Shown here piece after piece: positions 25,329-38,700 of a DNA stretch of 64,000 bases (positions are counted from its first letter, which is position 1; each line of letters starts with the position of its first letter). The translations under genes and the position numbers were made by a program. The stretch spans positions 1-64,000 of the forward strand of contig JAKCPI010000389.1 in assembly GCA_023213315.1 (NCBI GenBank), in the 5' to 3' direction. Under the pieces are notes generated by a model that searched no databases, was not told where the DNA came from, and worked only from the letters and a program-made list of their open reading frames with translations. Source of the stretch: Euborellia annulipes. Its lineage: Eukaryota; Arthropoda; Insecta; Dermaptera; Anisolabididae.

Positions 25329-28300
25329 AAAAAGTAAGGTTATGATTTTGATAGCTTTGAAACAAAAGCAACATGTTAACGTCGCTGTTAAAACTTTGTT
25401 TAGAGAATAGCATTTTTTAACTCTGATTGTTTTATTTCAAATTTAGTTACCAATCAATTGAAATAAACAGAGACGGGGTCTAAATAACTCGATGCAGAAA
25501 AAGACTTTTGGAAATATTCGATTTGATCACACATCTAAAAAAAAATGAAGTAGACTACAGATTTGACAACATTGTCAAAAGATTGTAATAACCTCGTTAA
25601 TCGTATCGGAAACAATATTTATTAACTCCTTGGATCTTAAACAGAAGACAATTTTACTATATTATAATATAGCCTACAGTAGGCTATATTTAAAGAAAAG
25701 AAATGGAAATTTATTTTTTAAATTGTTTTTAAGGGAAATAGCCCGGATTATTTTTCGTATTATTTGAATAACGTCATCAAAAAGCATACCAATCCCGAAC
25801 GATCACCAGACAATAATATTTATACTATAACAGCATATCTTTTGGAGGAAATCTAATTTACACTAATGTTAACAGAAAAATACATAATAAAAATAAACTG
25901 AAGTGGCCACTAAAAATAATCATGAGTAAAAGAAAATTTAATAGATACAAATTTTAAGACACAAATGTCGGGCTATTCATCCACATCTCCCGCTAAGAGA
26001 ATCATGTTCATCATTGTCATTATCATTAATCAGGTCAATGATAGGTCTACATTAAGCAATAATAATTATTATTTTGGTCCTAAAAATAAATCAAGGTTTT
26101 TTCCTTTCTAATCTCATCAAAATTACTTGTTAGTAATAGATATTCTAATATAAAAATTATTTGGTAAAATTTAGTTTTGGAGAAAACAAATTAATGATTT
26201 ATTTATTAACAAAATAGTCATTAAATATTTTTTTTATTTATTAGGCCGGGAGCCAGAATCTATCCCCATAATAAACAATATTATATAAACAACATTTTAC
26301 AAATAAGCACATTAACACAAAACGAAAACAATATAAATACAATATTATTGTAAAACAAAACGATCGAACAAAGACTATTCGAATAGTCATTAAATAAATA
26401 ACACTATTTTCATGTATTTAAATAAATATACTGGCTCTAAATTGCCTCAGATGCAAAAAAAATGTAAGAATATTATTTAAAATGATATTCACACTAAAAC
26501 AAATTTTATAAAATTTTAAGAAAAATTTTTTTAACTATTTAGGCTAACCCTGTTCTGACCTTATAATAGAGATAGAGATATCACTTCTTGTACAAAGAGG
26601 CAGTGATTGGTTAGTAATTAATCTAATAATCAATTTAAATAAAAAGGCGGAAGCTCAGATGTGGAAAAAAATGATTTCCCCTGTAAATTATGGATAAATA
26701 GAACAATTTAATAATTTGGTTGCCTACCTACAGGCGTATTTTTACCTTCTCTTACCCTATATAATATAAATAGAGAAAGTAGCAGGATGAAGAAAGAAAA
26801 GCAACTAGTATTTATTTTATTTATTTAATGTCCACTAGACTAACGTTTCGGTCTCGGTCGGGACCATCTTCAGAGCTATAACATAGCAGGATAAGGGCAA
26901 ATTTTAAAATTACATTTTAACATGTTTGTAATTCATGAGTAATAATATAAAAAATCTGTCGCACAGCACACAACTTTCTCTTACATTCGGTAATCGAAAG
27001 TTGTGTTCTGTGCTTGTCACACCAGATTTTTCGTATCCACATTTATTTAGTTTCCGCCGGTTTATTAGAATTCAAGATGTAAAATTTATTAGTTTGGACA
27101 TGGGACAGAATAATAACTGACACAATAATTTGACTGACAAAAGTTTTATAAACAGTGTATCAAAAATGAGTTTCAATTAATTTTATTAAAATAATCACAT
27201 TTTTATAAAAATATGCCTAAAACAAAGAGCAGACAGATTAGGCTAAATGTATAATTAATACGGAAATAAAATACGGAAAGAATTCACAACCTTGAAGATT
27301 AAATGAGATGCTTAAAAAGGATTCATAGTTTTATATACAGTTTATTTTGATGTGAATGTCTTCCTGAATGAATGAATTTTAGGTAAATCAATGATGTGCA
27401 TCAATTATGAATAAAGAAATAGGTGTGGTTACTATACTAACTTTTTAGATGTCTAATTCACGCCTCAATTATTTTTTTGTTTTTATACTTTATCAAATAA
27501 ACATGAGCACTCTAACAATAAATTTTTCATCTCGGGCATATACATATCGCCTACTAGGAATTATAGTGTGGAAGTTTGAAATTCAACAATTCGAGAAAAG
27601 GCGTTTCAAAGTTTTATAAACATATACATTTAAATAACCGGGCAACAAATGAATAGGTCAGAATCAATAGCAAGGTATGGAAATATATTTTCACCACTTT
27701 GCCACTCAAAAGAGATTTTTTTAACAACGTTTGTTATGAATAACTCAAAACTGTGATTTTCAGCAGGATGCCTGGCAAACATAATGTGAAGAGATAAACG
27801 TAGCCAAAATCAGATTTATTAGGAGTGCTAACGGGAACCAAGTCCTCCCTAATTTTTAATAGGTAAATAAACTTTGTTTATTTTTCTTCTCTATTCATAA
27901 CCAGGAAAAAGTTTGAGTGAGTTTTTTAAATTTCCGGGGTCTATGCAAGGTCGCAAGGCTATTTAATCAATTTTATGCTTTAAAAACAACGGAAAAATGA
28001 ATAAATTCGCGAATTTTAATGACTCGTTGTCAACAAACAAGGATGGGATTTCAGCTAGATCGTCTTCACTTGTTGTCGATACGAAGGCCGAGGCCGTTCT
28101 TCTTAGCGAGTGAACCGGTTCGTAGGCCAAAAGCCGTGTCTGTCTGTTTATCGAAGTCTCCGGGATGAGCCGGAAGTGAAGCAGGAGCACTTCCGTCCGT
28201 CACGCAGTCAATTCTCAGAGGGCTTTGCACTGCTGATTCTTGATAAATTTTATATACTTTTGATAATCTATAATCGTTCCCTCTACTTTATAGTATTATA

Positions 28301-31300
28301 ATAAAAATGTATCCCAACCTTTATTACCTTAAAAACTCTCTTAAAAAAAACTCTAATTTAGAATGATTAGTTGTAACCTTGACCTAGTTGGATTAAAATG
28401 GTTTTGAAGACTAATTTATAAGAAAAAAATTTATTAATTAAAATTCAGAAGGGAGTAAAGTGTGCTTCAACATGTATTTCCATCAAAATATCGACATTGA
28501 ATTTTTGACATAAATTTAATACTAATAGAAAGTAAAAAGAAAATTATATGTAATAAATTTCAAATTTGAAATTAAAATTTCATTATCTAGAGAAAGATCT
28601 TAAAAACTGCACGCCATTTACCAAGCAAGATTGGAACTACGACACAATTCGTCTCAGGGGCGTATATAAGGGGGGGGGGGGCGAGGGCCCCCCCCCCCGA
28701 AATTTTCCAAACACACACATATATAGGGATATACAGACATCAGCGCAACAAATTTTTCCGCAGGATGGAAAACTTTGGTTCGGCAAAAGAAAAAATGTTC
28801 CGCAAAAAATTTCGTGTGAAAAACAATTTAATTTCTTAAAAAAAAATTTCCGCAGAAAAATTTTTGAGTTCGGGCCCCCCCCCCCCGAAAAAAATTTCTA
28901 TATACGCCCCTGATGCGTCTAGCCTGGAAGGGCTGCAACCTCGCAAGAGAGGTAAAAGGCGATTTAAAAAATATTAACTAGGGGGAGCCTTGTTTGAAAA
29001 AGGATGGAATTTTTTCAATCAATGCTCAAATAGACTGTTCATTAGCCAGTCAATATATCGTTTAAGATAGCAAGTTTGCGAGATATGTTTGTGCTTATGA
29101 TTGTGTAAAATTGCACCCCCTGGAGTCGATAAGGATAGTGCCACCCGCCGCGAAAGCGTGGAGGTCCTGGTTCGACTCCAGGGGGTGCAATTTTGCCCAA
29201 TCTTAAGCACAAAAATATCTCGCAAACTTGCTATCTTAAACGATATATTGACTGGCTAATGAACAGTCTATTTGAGCATTGATTGAAAAAATTCCATCCT
29301 TTTTCAAACCTGGTTGATATTTGTTAAATCGTCTTTTTACCTCTCTTGCGAGGTTGCAGCCCTACCAGGCGTCTAGAATTGTGACGTAGTTCCAATCTTG
29401 CTTGGTAGATGGCGTGCAGTTTTTAAGATCTTTCTCTAGGCAATGAAATTTTAATTTCAAAAATTTTAATTTCATTAGAATAACAGGCGGATGCGAGATA
29501 TTGTGCTTATTGGGCCGGCGCCCTAGGGTAAGGGTAGTCCACCCGCCGCGAAAGCGTGGAGATCCTGGTTCGACTCCAGGGGGTGCAATCTTGCCCAATC
29601 TTAAGCACAAACATATCTCGCAAACTTGCTATCTTTAACAATTAAAGTTGTGGTGTGCCAAATGAACAATCGTAAGAGTGGATAGAATTGCTAGGATTTT
29701 GGCAATAAATAAAAATCGGATGCATTAACAGCGAAGGATCGTCGCCGAAATATACGGAAAATAAAACTCACTAAATTGATTTTTATTTATTGCCAAAATC
29801 CTAGCAATTCTATCCACTCTTACGATTTTATATTTAGTTAAGCACACCCCTGGCTCCTGACACGAAGTTTTCGGCCAAAAAGTAATAGTACTTTACTGAT
29901 GCAATTTTTCAGTTTTTTTTTCGATTTTCTCAAAATTCGCTCCAACTATTTTGATTATATAATATATTTGAAAATATCTTTCTGACTTTAAACTTTAATA
30001 TAAAACCCGGGTAAAAATTGTTCTATTCATTATTTTGAACAACTTTTTCCTCAGAGACTTCTAATTAGAGTCCTTCTAGTCTCGGTCTCATTAAAGTGGG
30101 TTTCTTAATAAAAATAATAATCATTTAAAGAGATGATTCAACACTAGATGTTTAATAAAATAAGGAGCTGGCAGCTGGACTGGATGTCTCTTAATTAACT
30201 TAAATAATAATTCACCAGTGACATGACTGAATTATATTATAGAACTATTACTTACAGTAAGGAAAGTAAATGGAAAAAAATTATTTGAATTGTTGAGTTA
30301 CTAACAAGATAAATAAATTTTTTTTTAATTCAAAAAAATTTCAGGATTCTCAAAATGTTTGGAATAGCAGCTCTTGATACATGATTAAAGTGTCAAAAAA
30401 ACTAATTTTTGTAGGCGAAAAAATTAATTTTTATTCAATCAATAATTTAGTCTTTAACAAGATTAAATTTTTTTTAATTACTATAAAAGAAAATATTTAC
30501 TTATTTGAAGTTGTTGATAATATAGCTTAGAAGATAACGTAGGGAATGATTGATTCGATTGAGGTTATTGCATATACCTCCTTATGGAGAATTAAAAAAT
30601 TTAAGATAATAAAAGTACATAAGCGAGTATTAGAAAGTTAAAGAAAAATGTTGTACATATTGTTAATGTTTTTTTCGAAAAAGAAGATGGAAAACGAGTA
30701 ACGTAGTTACCAAAACCGAGGGAGGTTTTATGCTTCAAAAAACAAAAAAAAAAAAAAAAAAAAGGGTATGTCAAAATTTTGTCCCAATCAAGGAGGGATG
30801 ACAAAAAAAATTGTCAAGTCTTCATGAAATATAACTTTAATTAAACACAATAAATTATAATAAAAGTTTTCTATCAGTATTTCATTCATATTATTTTATG
30901 CAAAAAAAAAAAAATGTCTTCAAGGTTCGGAACAAAATTCACTTCTTAAATCATATATGAAGACATTGACATTGTTTTATTATTCTGGAATAAAAATTTC
31001 ATTTGACTGGAAAATAATGATTCATCTTATGGTAGGGCATTGAGCTCATATTCCCAGGGGATTTCGGGAAATATATTTTTGAATATTCTTTTCAGATGAC
31101 TAAGTCATTATTCACATGATGATATCTTTCTTCTTTGGAACAACAAGGTTTCTTATCCTCTCAAATCTCATTCCCATTATAAATGAAGGAAGGAATTAAT
31201 TGGTCGATAAAAGATTCTAAAATTACCCTCTTCGGCAAAGTATGCATTTATTTGGAATTTTATGTTTATATGAGTGCAAAATTATTATTATTTTTACCGA

Positions 31301-32742
31301 GATCCCCGTTTTATTTACCCGAAGTGCTGGTATTCACGGAGATACACACCTTAAACCCATTCGACCTCTGACCGTAGCCATCTACCGGCACCCCGTGAAG
31401 TTACATTATTTCCTATCTCTAACTCCTCCTGCTTTCATAATTCTAGCTAATCAATGCAAAATATTAATTTATAGGTTAAATGGCTGTAGATATTCAAATA
31501 GAAGAAAGCGACCTTCTGGGTACAGCAGCCAGATAAAGTAAAAAGCTTTATATTTTGTTGCGAACGTTTCGGATGCTAGACGAAATCATCCTCAAGCAAA
31601 ATTGTCAAAGTGCATCTAAATAGCAAGTGAACAGTACAAATTATGCGGTACTGAATTTTAATTTCATGTTTGTATATGTCCTTATTCTTAACATCGATAA
31701 TACATGCAATAATAAAAACTATTCAATCAAAACTTTACGACTGACACCCCATCTAAATAGCAAGTGAATATCGGAAACAAAATATAAAGCTTTTTATTTC
31801 ACCTTTCTGCTGTTCCCTGGAAGGCTTCCGTCCCTTTCTTCTAATTAATTTTTATTTATGTATGTAAAATAACGATAATTATTGACATTATTACGAGTTT
31901 AGCCACTTTTGGAATAAAATCTAGATAAATTGTCCAGATTATTTTATATTAATTAAACACAATTTTAATTTTATTATTCAAAGAGTTTTTTAATTTGCAA
32001 AATAATAATTTCAGACAAGACTCTTTAATTCAAAGTGATTGATCAAATTCAAGTCACGAAAAGGTAATTGATTAACAAAGCTAAAATATGGGTCAGAAGG
32101 TGGAGAGCACTTATATGAAAGACTTAAATGTAATTTGTTAATTTATTATAAGTTAACAAGAAATGATAGAATAAAATCCCTTCTCTCTAATGTGAACGCA
32201 ACTCAGATTAGAATTTGACTGGGTTTGGAACTGAACACAATATTATCCCAGGGAAGTAATCCATAAATTCATCTATTACACTAAAAATATTATTAAGTAA
32301 TTGCAATTGTGTTTCGAGACGAACCCTTTACAGTTCATAATACATTTCTAACCACTAGTAACTTGTACATAAATTAATATCGATTATAATAATATTGATT
32401 TAATATAGATGCGTGGAATGGAGTCACCCAAGGAAAATAAAAAACAAATTTATTCTGTCGATGTTTCGAGCGCCCATCGCGGTCTTCCTCGGACAGTCTA
32501 ATTTGTAAGTGTCAAATGTTACAGATGGTAGTGACTAGATAGTCGGTTGACATCATTCCAAGATCACTATTAATTCATTCAGCGCCCTCGGACTTGGCGT
32601 AGCTGGTAGCGCGCCTGCCTTGTATACCAAGGGTCGAGGGTTCGGATCCCAGATAGTCCGATGATTTTAATTAAGCCATTTGGATTCCGAATGGCTTAAA
32701 TAAGAATGCCTGGACCCCAATATATATATATAACATATATAT

Positions 32743-32774
<32 letters not shown>

Positions 32775-35700
32775 TCATAATAACCGTTTTCGTATAAAGT
32801 CTTATATGTCCTAAGTTGCTGAAAAGAATGTATGAGAGTGTGAATAGGAAAAAAGTGTGTTTTTTTTATTAAAAAAAAAAATTCATTCAACAAATACATT
32901 GTTAATGTTTGTTAAAATTGTTTAATGATTTCAACCGACTATCTAGTCACTACCATCTGTAACATTTGACACTTAGAATGTCCCGAAGAAGACCGCTACG
33001 GGCGCTCGAAACGTCGACAGAATAAATTTGTTTTTTATTTTCCTTGGGTGACTCCATTCCACGCATCTATATTTAATACTCACAGCCAGTATAATATTTA
33101 TATTGATTTAATTTATTATTATAGATTTTGTTGGTTAGTCTACAAAAGTTTAGTGGGTTTATGTTATTTTTTTTTTTGCATGACCGTCAATTTAATCAAC
33201 AAGTTTCGTGGGAGTTGACATTAAAATATTTGTAACTAAAACACGAAAATACAATCATCAATTCCTTTGAAAATATAGTCTAAAAAAAATACATCATTAT
33301 AACTGTGAATATATAGAGCAAACATATGCCATATGATTATTTTAAATAGTTCAAATATTTCTTGACAATTGAATTCTCTGATTGTTTATTGAGGCCACCG
33401 TTTCAATTCCTGGGCATTATCTATTATTTAATAGATGGGAAATTTCCCCTCTTAACAATTCATGCGGCTTCTAAGTTCTTAGGAGACTAACTGGGCATGT
33501 AGAGCCTACTGTACTAGGAGAAATTTCATAAAGATCTGTTCAATCAAATTAGCTCTACGATAATGATCCGACTAGAAACAGTTAATTATTATCTCAAATA
33601 TTTTAATACAATTTTATTCTTTCACTATTTCGTCAATGACTATGGTATAGAAAACATTTGGGTAGCTACTTTTGAGAGATTATTTTATCATTACCGAAAT
33701 CGGAAATTATAAAAAAGAATGTAAATTACTTATTTTATTCACGGTAATTAATTGAAGTTTGTTATTTAAAATTCTATCTGAATTGTAACCATCCGGGAAG
33801 TGGGAATAATTTACACTAGAAATTTCAAAAAAGAATTGAAAACATTTCACAATTTATTCGTTGTTGTATTTTTTTAATTTAAGAGCTGTTTTGTTAAATC
33901 AATTGGACACCAGTTTGTATAAATAAAGTATCGTTTAAAGTCTCTATCTCCAAAGACTTTAAATATCTTTAAAACCTAGGGTATAAACCCAAATAGATAA
34001 GGAAATAATTTCTTAGCTATATTTCAGCGCATTAATTTCAGAATATGTATGAATTTATTTGGGCTGAAAAGGAAATTGTTGAGTTTAAAAATTATTTTAA
34101 AAGTTTTTTGCTGAATAAAGGTCAATTCATTCTTTAGAATAGTGGTTCCTAGTCTTTTTTTGACTCGGGCATATTCACCAAATTGAACCACTATTATTTT
34201 TTTGAATGTAACTGTAAGGATCTGTGTATCTTCCTTACTAAATGAATTATCAAGGAGAACGAGAAGTCCATGCTGTTCTAAAATAAGTTAGTTTAAATAG
34301 ATAGTCAAAAATAGGTATTTAAATATTTTATATAAGCGATTTGTTTTAATATTGTACAGCGGAAGTAGCGACGCTTCTGCCGGGAGTGACCGAGATGCTG
34401 GTGCTGCGAACCCTGGTAACAGCTCCGAATTCCAGTCAACGACAACGGAGTCTGCGAGCAGCAACGAATCAGAGGATCTGGGCACTGCTAGTGCATTTGG
34501 ATGTTGGCCACATGAGCTCAGTGCGCCACTCGCCACCCTCGCATGCACCCTTGGTCTCTTCAATGTCAGCCGATTCGCCATCCTCAGTCTGCATTTCGGT
34601 GGTAGGCATTCATTTCTGATTTTTTCTTCTTGATTCTACGATAGTTTTTAATTGTGTTTTATAAATAAGATTTGGAAATTTAATACCATCGGGAAATCAT
34701 ATTTGGAGTATAGTCTTGAAAAAGGGTTTTCAAGGGAAAATCAATGTTTAATGTATTGTTTTTCTTTACAGCTACATTTATCGTTCAATTTGTTCTTCTC
34801 TCGTTTGCTCTGGGAATTCCTCTGCACTCATTTCACGTCGCAATGGGCCAGCATCTCTCATCTGGTCTAGTCGATATGTGGCGGATTTCGCCTGTTTTTC
34901 GTGGCCTCGGCATCGCAATATTAATTGCACATGCCCTCATTGGTGTATATAGTCTCCTAGGCATCTCGTGGATATTTGTTTATTTTAGGGATAGTTTTAT
35001 AACCCATCAGGTAAGTTTTGAAATGAATAAATACTAATATTTAAAATAGATTTTATTCAAATACTGATAGGAAATCCAGAAAAACACAATAACGGAAATT
35101 AAAATTATGGGAAAATATAAGACTTCACTTAAATAATTAACAGATTGTAGTTAACATGTATCGAAACCAACAAAATATGTATGCTATCATAAACCAAGAT
35201 AACAAATATATTATTCAATATTATAATTAAAAAAATTACACAAGCATGTATAAAAAATAGAATATATTATCTAATATTTCTCTATGGGATAGACTGAATA
35301 TAGGGGGTATTTTAAGAGAAATATTATTCGCCTTCTAAAAGTTTTCATGGGGGAAAATGGCGGTGGAGCAAAGTTTTTAAAAAAAAAAAAAAATAAAAGT
35401 TTTCAGAAAAATATTTTCATCTAACAAAAAAAAAAAAAATATTAATGAACACATTACAAGGAAATCAATCCCTTCGTCACCCCTATTTAAAAATAAAAAT
35501 CAGAGTTAACTCCCCTCGAATTCTTATGTACAGTAAAAAAAAAGTATCTCAAAAACTATCCGAAAAAAATAGTCAAAATAATATATAAAGTACAGTCGCG
35601 GCACAAGTGCCTCATGTGCTCGAGAGTGGAGCTTTGAGTCGACCAAACCATTATTTTTAATATAAATAAAATAAACCATCTTTTTTTAATGCAACTGTAG

Positions 35701-38700
35701 GGGAAAAGCTACTTTTAAGGCAACCCTTCCGGCCGCTAAGCATTTTGGTTGCCTAAACTCAAGGCTCCACTCTAGAGCACTTCTGGCACTTGTAGCACCG
35801 ATTGTGCCATTTCTGGTTGAATTTGGTTAAAAAGTGGCTTTAGATCTAAAATTTTAATTTAATAAACATACGGAATTGCATCGATTTAGCTCGTTGGAAG
35901 GAGAGAGAAGGGAGAGTGAAACAGAATTTCAAAAGTTTTTTTTTTTTACTTAGGGAAATATACCGTATAAAACGTGATGATTCATCATCAAAATCCCGAG
36001 GTCGAATTTTTTGACGAACACAATACTCTCTAAATAATTCGTAAATAAAACAAAAGATATTCACACCACTAAAGAATAAAAATAAAAATTGCTAAGAATC
36101 GAACTTAAAGAAGTCTAAAATTCATTTAAGATTAGGGAAAATTTTTTTGGAATATATAAATTTGTTACAAAGACTCGTTTTTTCTTGTGGTTATTTATTT
36201 AAAAATATAGGTCTACATACTGTATATATTACTAGAAACTTGAATTAAGATATATAATCAATGTTAACTTTTATTTTCAGGACCTTTATCGATGGGCTGA
36301 GCCCTTTCCTCTATTTCGCGATATTCCAACGACAACTCCATTACCCTCAACGACATCATCCTCGTTGTATTCAATAAGTGGTCATTCATATAATCACACT
36401 AGCCGATGGCCTTTAGAGGAAACGGTACCTGACTATTTAAGCGGAGTTGTTCTACAACGGCATACCTTAGCAGCTCCAGGAGCATCCCCAGAGGCCTCCT
36501 TGGGTCATCTCAAATTCCAACTCACTTTCAACTTGGCTATAGCATGGATGATTGTTTTTGTTTGTCTAAGTAAAGGTAATTAATTAAATTAACAAAACCA
36601 ATTAAGTTTTAAAGAATGAAATATTTAATATCATTCAATAAACTTTGCAGGTTTAAAATCGTATGGCAAGGTGGTGTTTATGCTTGGCCTGGGCCCTGTC
36701 ATTGGTTTCATTGTCTTCAGTACCAAGATGCTGGGATTAGCGCCGGCAAGAGCACATCTAATGAACCATCACGATGAAGTTTTTCCAGAAACTAATTGGC
36801 CTGAATTTTTTATCAATTCAAGGGTATATATCTATATTAATAATCATATAATTAAGAGACAATTTTGGGATTGATTACATCTATTATGAAGATTATTGTC
36901 TTAATCTCCCTCCAGCTTCTCAAGTAGAAAGACTTTTTTTTTTTTTTTTTATTTATTGGCTGTTGGCCAGAGGCCATAGAAAGACTTACTGGCAGGGTAT
37001 ACTGGCAGTTCAAGGATGGCTTTTAGTCCATTTAGTACTTTTCTTAGGATTATTATATTTTATTATATTATTAATAATGATTTTGTTTCTCGGCTGCATA
37101 TACTTTGGATTCACATCAAATTATTGTACAATAAGGACAATTTGAATGTGACTGGTCGCAGAGCACATAACTTTCTCTTATCCTTCGGCAAGAGAAAGTT
37201 GTGGTCTGTGCTGGTCACACCAGATTTTGTGTGTCGACATATATTTAGTTTCCGTCAGTATGGCTGAACGCCCACCAATTGAGCAAAAACGTTTTCGGAC
37301 AAAACGTTTTGTCCAAGAACAATGCCAACGCACACCGATTAGGCAAAAACGCTCAATGACAAAACATTTAGTAAAAAGGCAAAACGTTTTGCCTAATGTC
37401 AACGCACACCGATTGAGCAAAATGTTTTGCCATTCACCAAAATGTTTTATTTTTGAACAAAATGTTTTGCCAATGAGCATTTTGCTTTCAGTAGGCATTT
37501 TGTTTAATGAATAGTTCTATGAAAGATGTCGTGCCCTGATGATGAAATGTATAGATACTATTCTGATATTCTGATTTCTGTGTTCGATGGTGTCTAATTG
37601 CCTAATTGCAAAAAGCTCAATGGCAAAACATTTTGTTCAATGATGTCGAATCATGCTCAATTGTGTTTTACTTCCTCGGTGTGCGTTAGGGTGGGTCTTT
37701 TTGCCACTTTTTTCGGAGCTAAAAGTAATATCCGGCAAAAGTGGCCCACCCAGATGGACATTACAGATATAATTTTTTTTTCAAATGGGACAATATCTTC
37801 TGTGAGAATTTTAATCTCAAAGTTTTGAAATTTCGACCGAAAATCCTAAAATTGTCAATAAGTTTATTTCCAATTTGAAGTGACCAGAAGAAAAATGTGT
37901 GTTTCTGGTGTGGACGTGTATATCCCTCGGTGTCCCTCAAAGTTCACTATGCAGATCTGCTGCGGGCGTGTGTATCCCTCGATCATTTTTACTCGGGAAA
38001 AAGAAAGAATTCTTTTTTTGGCTTTAACTAAAGCCTTAGTTAATGTTGACCTTTCCGACTTTCGGGCCAAATTAATATGTATATAAATTTTTAATTAGAT
38101 ATCTTTATTGTTTTCAGAGCTGGCTAGCTGCGTGTTCGGAGTGTTTTTTAACGTGGGGTCTTTTGGGAGCTGCGGCTATGCAAATCGCTTCTCATACCCG
38201 ACAACGCAGGCCCGGATTGGCTCGACATACACTCGTTATCGCTCTCGTTACTTTAATTATACTACTTCTTGCTGCCTTCGTAGCCAACGCATGTGCGACC
38301 TTACTAAGAGCTCAGGGATTACACTATGTCCCAAGTTCATTTGGTATGTTAATTTTATTTTTATATTAAAAAATTTAATTCAACACGAAGATGACTTTGG
38401 GGATTGGAAGTGAGAATTCGTATTTCTAATTAGAGTTAATAAAAAATTGGGATTCATTGACTGATTAGATCTCTCTTGACTAATTAACGGGAGGTAATAT
38501 TATCAGTATCAAATTCAAAAAATTCGATAAGCTAGATAAGCCTTTACAATCAGGAAGTTTCTGTTGATGTTATAAGTTGGTAAAGAGCAAGTAGCATCAA
38601 AAAAAAAGTTTGAATGCCAAATGCCGAAGGAGACGTTTCAGACAAAATTTATTCGTCCATCCTGTCCTTTTAGGCTTATATTTTATTTAGGCACAAAGTT

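Larger units (their letters stand above)
32403..33072. repeat. Inverted repeat with hammerhead-like cores in both arms
   Basis: Arms of about 150 bases from the outer end (ATAGATGCGTGGAATGGAGT) to AGTCGGTTGA. The spacer holds a younger SINE. Confidence 0.88.
9320..34359. other. 25 kb intron of the SLC6 gene
   Basis: Almost entirely repeats: SINEs, MITEs, the 17.8-19.5 kb foldback element, the 28.5-29.5 kb palindrome and hammerhead-like inverted repeats, plus one GC-rich candidate promoter at 19865-20109. A second GC-rich, CpG-rich patch at 15855-16020 has short ORFs on both strands but no clear exon borders. Stretches 11100-12500, 16100-16570, 24200-25000, 27100-27540 and 33100-34300 show nothing beyond AT-rich DNA to my eye. 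Confidence 0.7.

Noticed and set aside
27963..28301. ORFs on both strands around 28.1 kb
   Set aside because: A short GC-richer patch without splice sites or recognisable domain; frames on both strands suggest chance or old repeat.
29117..29190. Possible tRNA gene
   Set aside because: Only the T-arm/B-box part folds well; the module recurs with its flanks as part of a repeat.
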